Assembly: GCA_006227965.1 (NCBI GenBank)
Contig: SBFL01000037.1
Coordinates: 1 to 6,832, forward strand
Source of the DNA: Bacteroidota bacterium
GTDB taxonomy: Bacteria > Bacteroidota > Bacteroidia > Flavobacteriales > Flavobacteriaceae
Direction of reading: 5' to 3'
Length of the DNA: 6,832 nucleotides
This document shows, piece by piece, positions 5,336 to 6,832 of the stretch. The notes beneath the pieces are model-generated. The model was not told the DNA's origin. It saw only the letters and a program-made list of their open reading frames with translations, and did no database searches. The translations under genes and the position numbers were made by a program. Position 1 is the first letter of the stretch; every line of letters begins with the position of its first letter.

Positions 5336-6832
5336 ATGGACTCAAAAAAGGTTAAAAAGACCCCAGGAATGAGCAAAACGATCATAATTTCCAACCGACT
5401 CCCGGTGCAATTGCAGATCAGCGAAGGCAAAATTGAAGCCATTCCCAGCGTAGGTGGGCTGGCCACGGGTATGAAATCTGTGCACCAGGATGGGGAAAGC
5501 CTATGGATCGGGTGGAGCGGTCTGACGATGGAAGAAGTCCCCGGGGCTCTTGAGCCTGAGATTGACGCTGCGCTGGCACACCACGGGTGCAGCAAGGTGC
5601 GCCTAAGTCAGAAGGAGGTGGCCGGATTTTATTTCGGGTTTAGCAACCGGACCATCTGGCCCCTTTTCCATTACTTTATGGAATACTCTGAATTTGACCT
5701 GGCCAACTGGAAGGTATATGAAGCGGTAAACAGGAAATTTGCAGAAGCCTTAATTGAGAAAGCTGGTGAGGAGGATGTGATCTGGGTCCACGACTACCAG
5801 CTCATGCTGGTTCCCAGGATGGTCCGGGAGAAACGACCGAATCTCTCCATTGGTTTCTTTTTGCATATCCCCTTCCCCTCTTATGAGATCTTCCGGACCC
5901 TCCCCTGGCGGGAACAGATTCTGGAAGGCCTGCTGGGATCAGACCTGATCGGATTCCACACCTATGACTACGAAAGGCACTTCCTGAGTTCGGTTCGGCG
6001 GTTATTGGGACTGGAGGTCAATTTCAATGAAATCCACCTGGAGGACCGGGTTGCCAAAGTGGATTCTTTTCCTATGGGGATCGATTATAAAAAATTTCAC
6101 GAGGCCGCCCTAAGGCATGCCACCCTTAGGGAAGGGGAAGAGTCAGACCTGCAGCGGCGTCTTAAACTCCACAAGGCATCCACACCCAATGCCAAATTTT
6201 TCCTTTCCATTGACCGGCTGGATTACACCAAGGGAATCGCCAAACGTATCAAAGCCTTCGAATATTTCCTGCAAAAATATCCCGAATATCGGGAAAAGGT
6301 CCGGCTGATAATCCTGGCCGTGCCCTCGCGTTCCAAGGTCCCCCAGTACCAACTCCTCAAGAAGGAAATCGATGAGCTCGTCGGGCGGATCAACGGGGAA
6401 ATCTCGACGGTAAGCTGGACCCCAATCTGGTACTTCTACCGCTCCCTGCCCTTTGATAACCTGATAGACCTCTATACCAGCTGTGATATCGCCTGGCTGA
6501 CCCCCATCCGCGACGGGATGAACCTGGTGGCCAAGGAGTACATCGCCACGCGCACAGACCAGACCGGAGTGCTCATATTGAGCGAAATGGCGGGGGCTGC
6601 CAATGAGGTGAATGAGGCGCTGCTGATCAATCCGAACAATTTTGAGCAGGTAGCCGATTCCCTCTACCAGGCCATCAACATGCCCGTGGAGGAACAGATC
6701 GAACGGAACGCCCCCATGCAAAAGCGGCTGGAACGGTACAATGTGGAAAAATGGGCCCAGGACTTCATGCAATCCCTCCTGTCCCATAAAAACCAGGATG
6801 CCCCTTATGTGGCCAGCCGCCTGACCATCGAT
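5336..6832 (+). CDS. otsA: Trehalose-6-phosphate synthase (GT20), 3'-truncated; probably a fused OtsA-OtsB protein
   Basis: This frame is open from the ATG at 5336 to the right edge (499 codons, no stop) and encodes a GT20 trehalose-6-phosphate synthase, which makes trehalose-6-phosphate from UDP-glucose and glucose-6-phosphate in the cytoplasm. By comparison with the E. coli enzyme, the active-site residues are present: R21 in SNR, the glycine pair in SVGGLATG (38-45), W57, Y99 and W108, D153 in HDYQL, R294 and K299 in DRLDYTKG, D393 and E401 in [10 protein letters not shown]. The synthase fold is complete by about residue 480, and the chain continues into what looks like a linker. In Bacteroidota this enzyme is commonly fused to a HAD-type trehalose-6-phosphate phosphatase (about 730 residues), so a fusion is likely but its phosphatase half is outside the window. 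The start is uncertain: the Met at 5369 (residue 12) begins [10 protein letters not shown] and matches the usual N-terminus better, while 5336 adds a lysine-rich 11-residue tail. It is divergent from the GH15 gene. Confidence 0.95.
   Translation, partial: MDSKKVKKTPGMSKTIIISNRLPVQLQISEGKIEAIPSVGGLATGMKSVHQDGESLWIGWSGLTMEEVPGALEPEIDAALAHHGCSKVRLSQKEVAGFYFGFSNRTIWPLFHYFMEYSEFDLANWKVYEAVNRKFAEALIEKAGEEDVIWVHDYQLMLVPRMVREKRPNLSIGFFLHIPFPSYEIFRTLPWREQILEGLLGSDLIGFHTYDYERHFLSSVRRLLGLEVNFNEIHLEDRVAKVDSFPMGIDYKKFHEAALRHATLREGEESDLQRRLKLHKASTPNAKFFLSIDRLDYTKGIAKRIKAFEYFLQKYPEYREKVRLIILAVPSRSKVPQYQLLKKEIDELVGRINGEISTVSWTPIWYFYRSLPFDNLIDLYTSCDIAWLTPIRDGMNLVAKEYIATRTDQTGVLILSEMAGAANEVNEALLINPNNFEQVADSLYQAINMPVEEQIERNAPMQKRLERYNVEKWAQDFMQSLLSHKNQDAPYVASRLTID

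Noticed and set aside
5296..5595. 99-codon minus-strand frame over the otsA start
   Set aside because: It is antisense to the SNR and VGGLATG motifs of OtsA and would occupy the divergent promoter region; no recognisable content.
6143..6787. 214-codon open frame on the minus strand
   Set aside because: It is antisense to otsA across the conserved DRLDYTKG and RDGMN motifs. The translation resembles no family and is a codon-bias shadow.

Overview
The window looks like chromosomal DNA from a Bacteroidota bacterium, most likely a relatively GC-rich member of the Flavobacteriia (a Robiginitalea-like relative would fit, but this is inference). The reasons are an M49 dipeptidyl-peptidase III-type lipoprotein with a short zinc-ligand spacing, a FadE-type acyl-CoA dehydrogenase with a long C-terminal domain, starts without a well-placed Shine-Dalgarno sequence, and a TAnnTTTG-type -7 promoter element. 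There is no sign of mobile DNA, CRISPR, tRNA or rRNA.

Layout. (1) 2-1027, plus strand: the C-terminal part of an acyl-CoA dehydrogenase, cut by the left edge. (2) 1045-1075: a strong, symmetrical A-stem-T terminator between two convergent genes, probably used from both sides. (3) 1098-3125, minus strand: a lipid-anchored M49 zinc peptidase. (4) 3126-3463: a 338-base gap with a candidate promoter for the peptidase, a perfect inverted repeat beside it, and two candidate hairpins that may end the GH15 transcript. (5) 3464-5266, minus strand: an intact cytoplasmic glycoside hydrolase family 15 enzyme, a candidate trehalase or glucoamylase. (6) 5267-5335: a 69-base divergent promoter region containing most of a tiny 15-codon reading frame that overlaps the GH15 start. 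(7) 5336 to the right edge, plus strand: trehalose-6-phosphate synthase (OtsA), all catalytic residues present, still open at the window end and probably continuing into a fused trehalose-6-phosphate phosphatase domain.

How the genes fit together. The GH15 gene and otsA form a head-to-head pair sharing one very short control region. OtsA joins UDP-glucose and glucose-6-phosphate into trehalose-6-phosphate. The GH15 enzyme has no secretion signal and so probably acts on a glucose-containing substrate inside the cell, either trehalose itself or glycogen/maltodextrin. This makes a plausible locus for making and remobilising trehalose. The peptidase and the acyl-CoA dehydrogenase are separate functions (peptide use and fatty-acid beta-oxidation). 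The window is mostly ordinary core metabolism; the most interesting points are the divergent trehalose pair and the overlapping mini-ORF in its control region.
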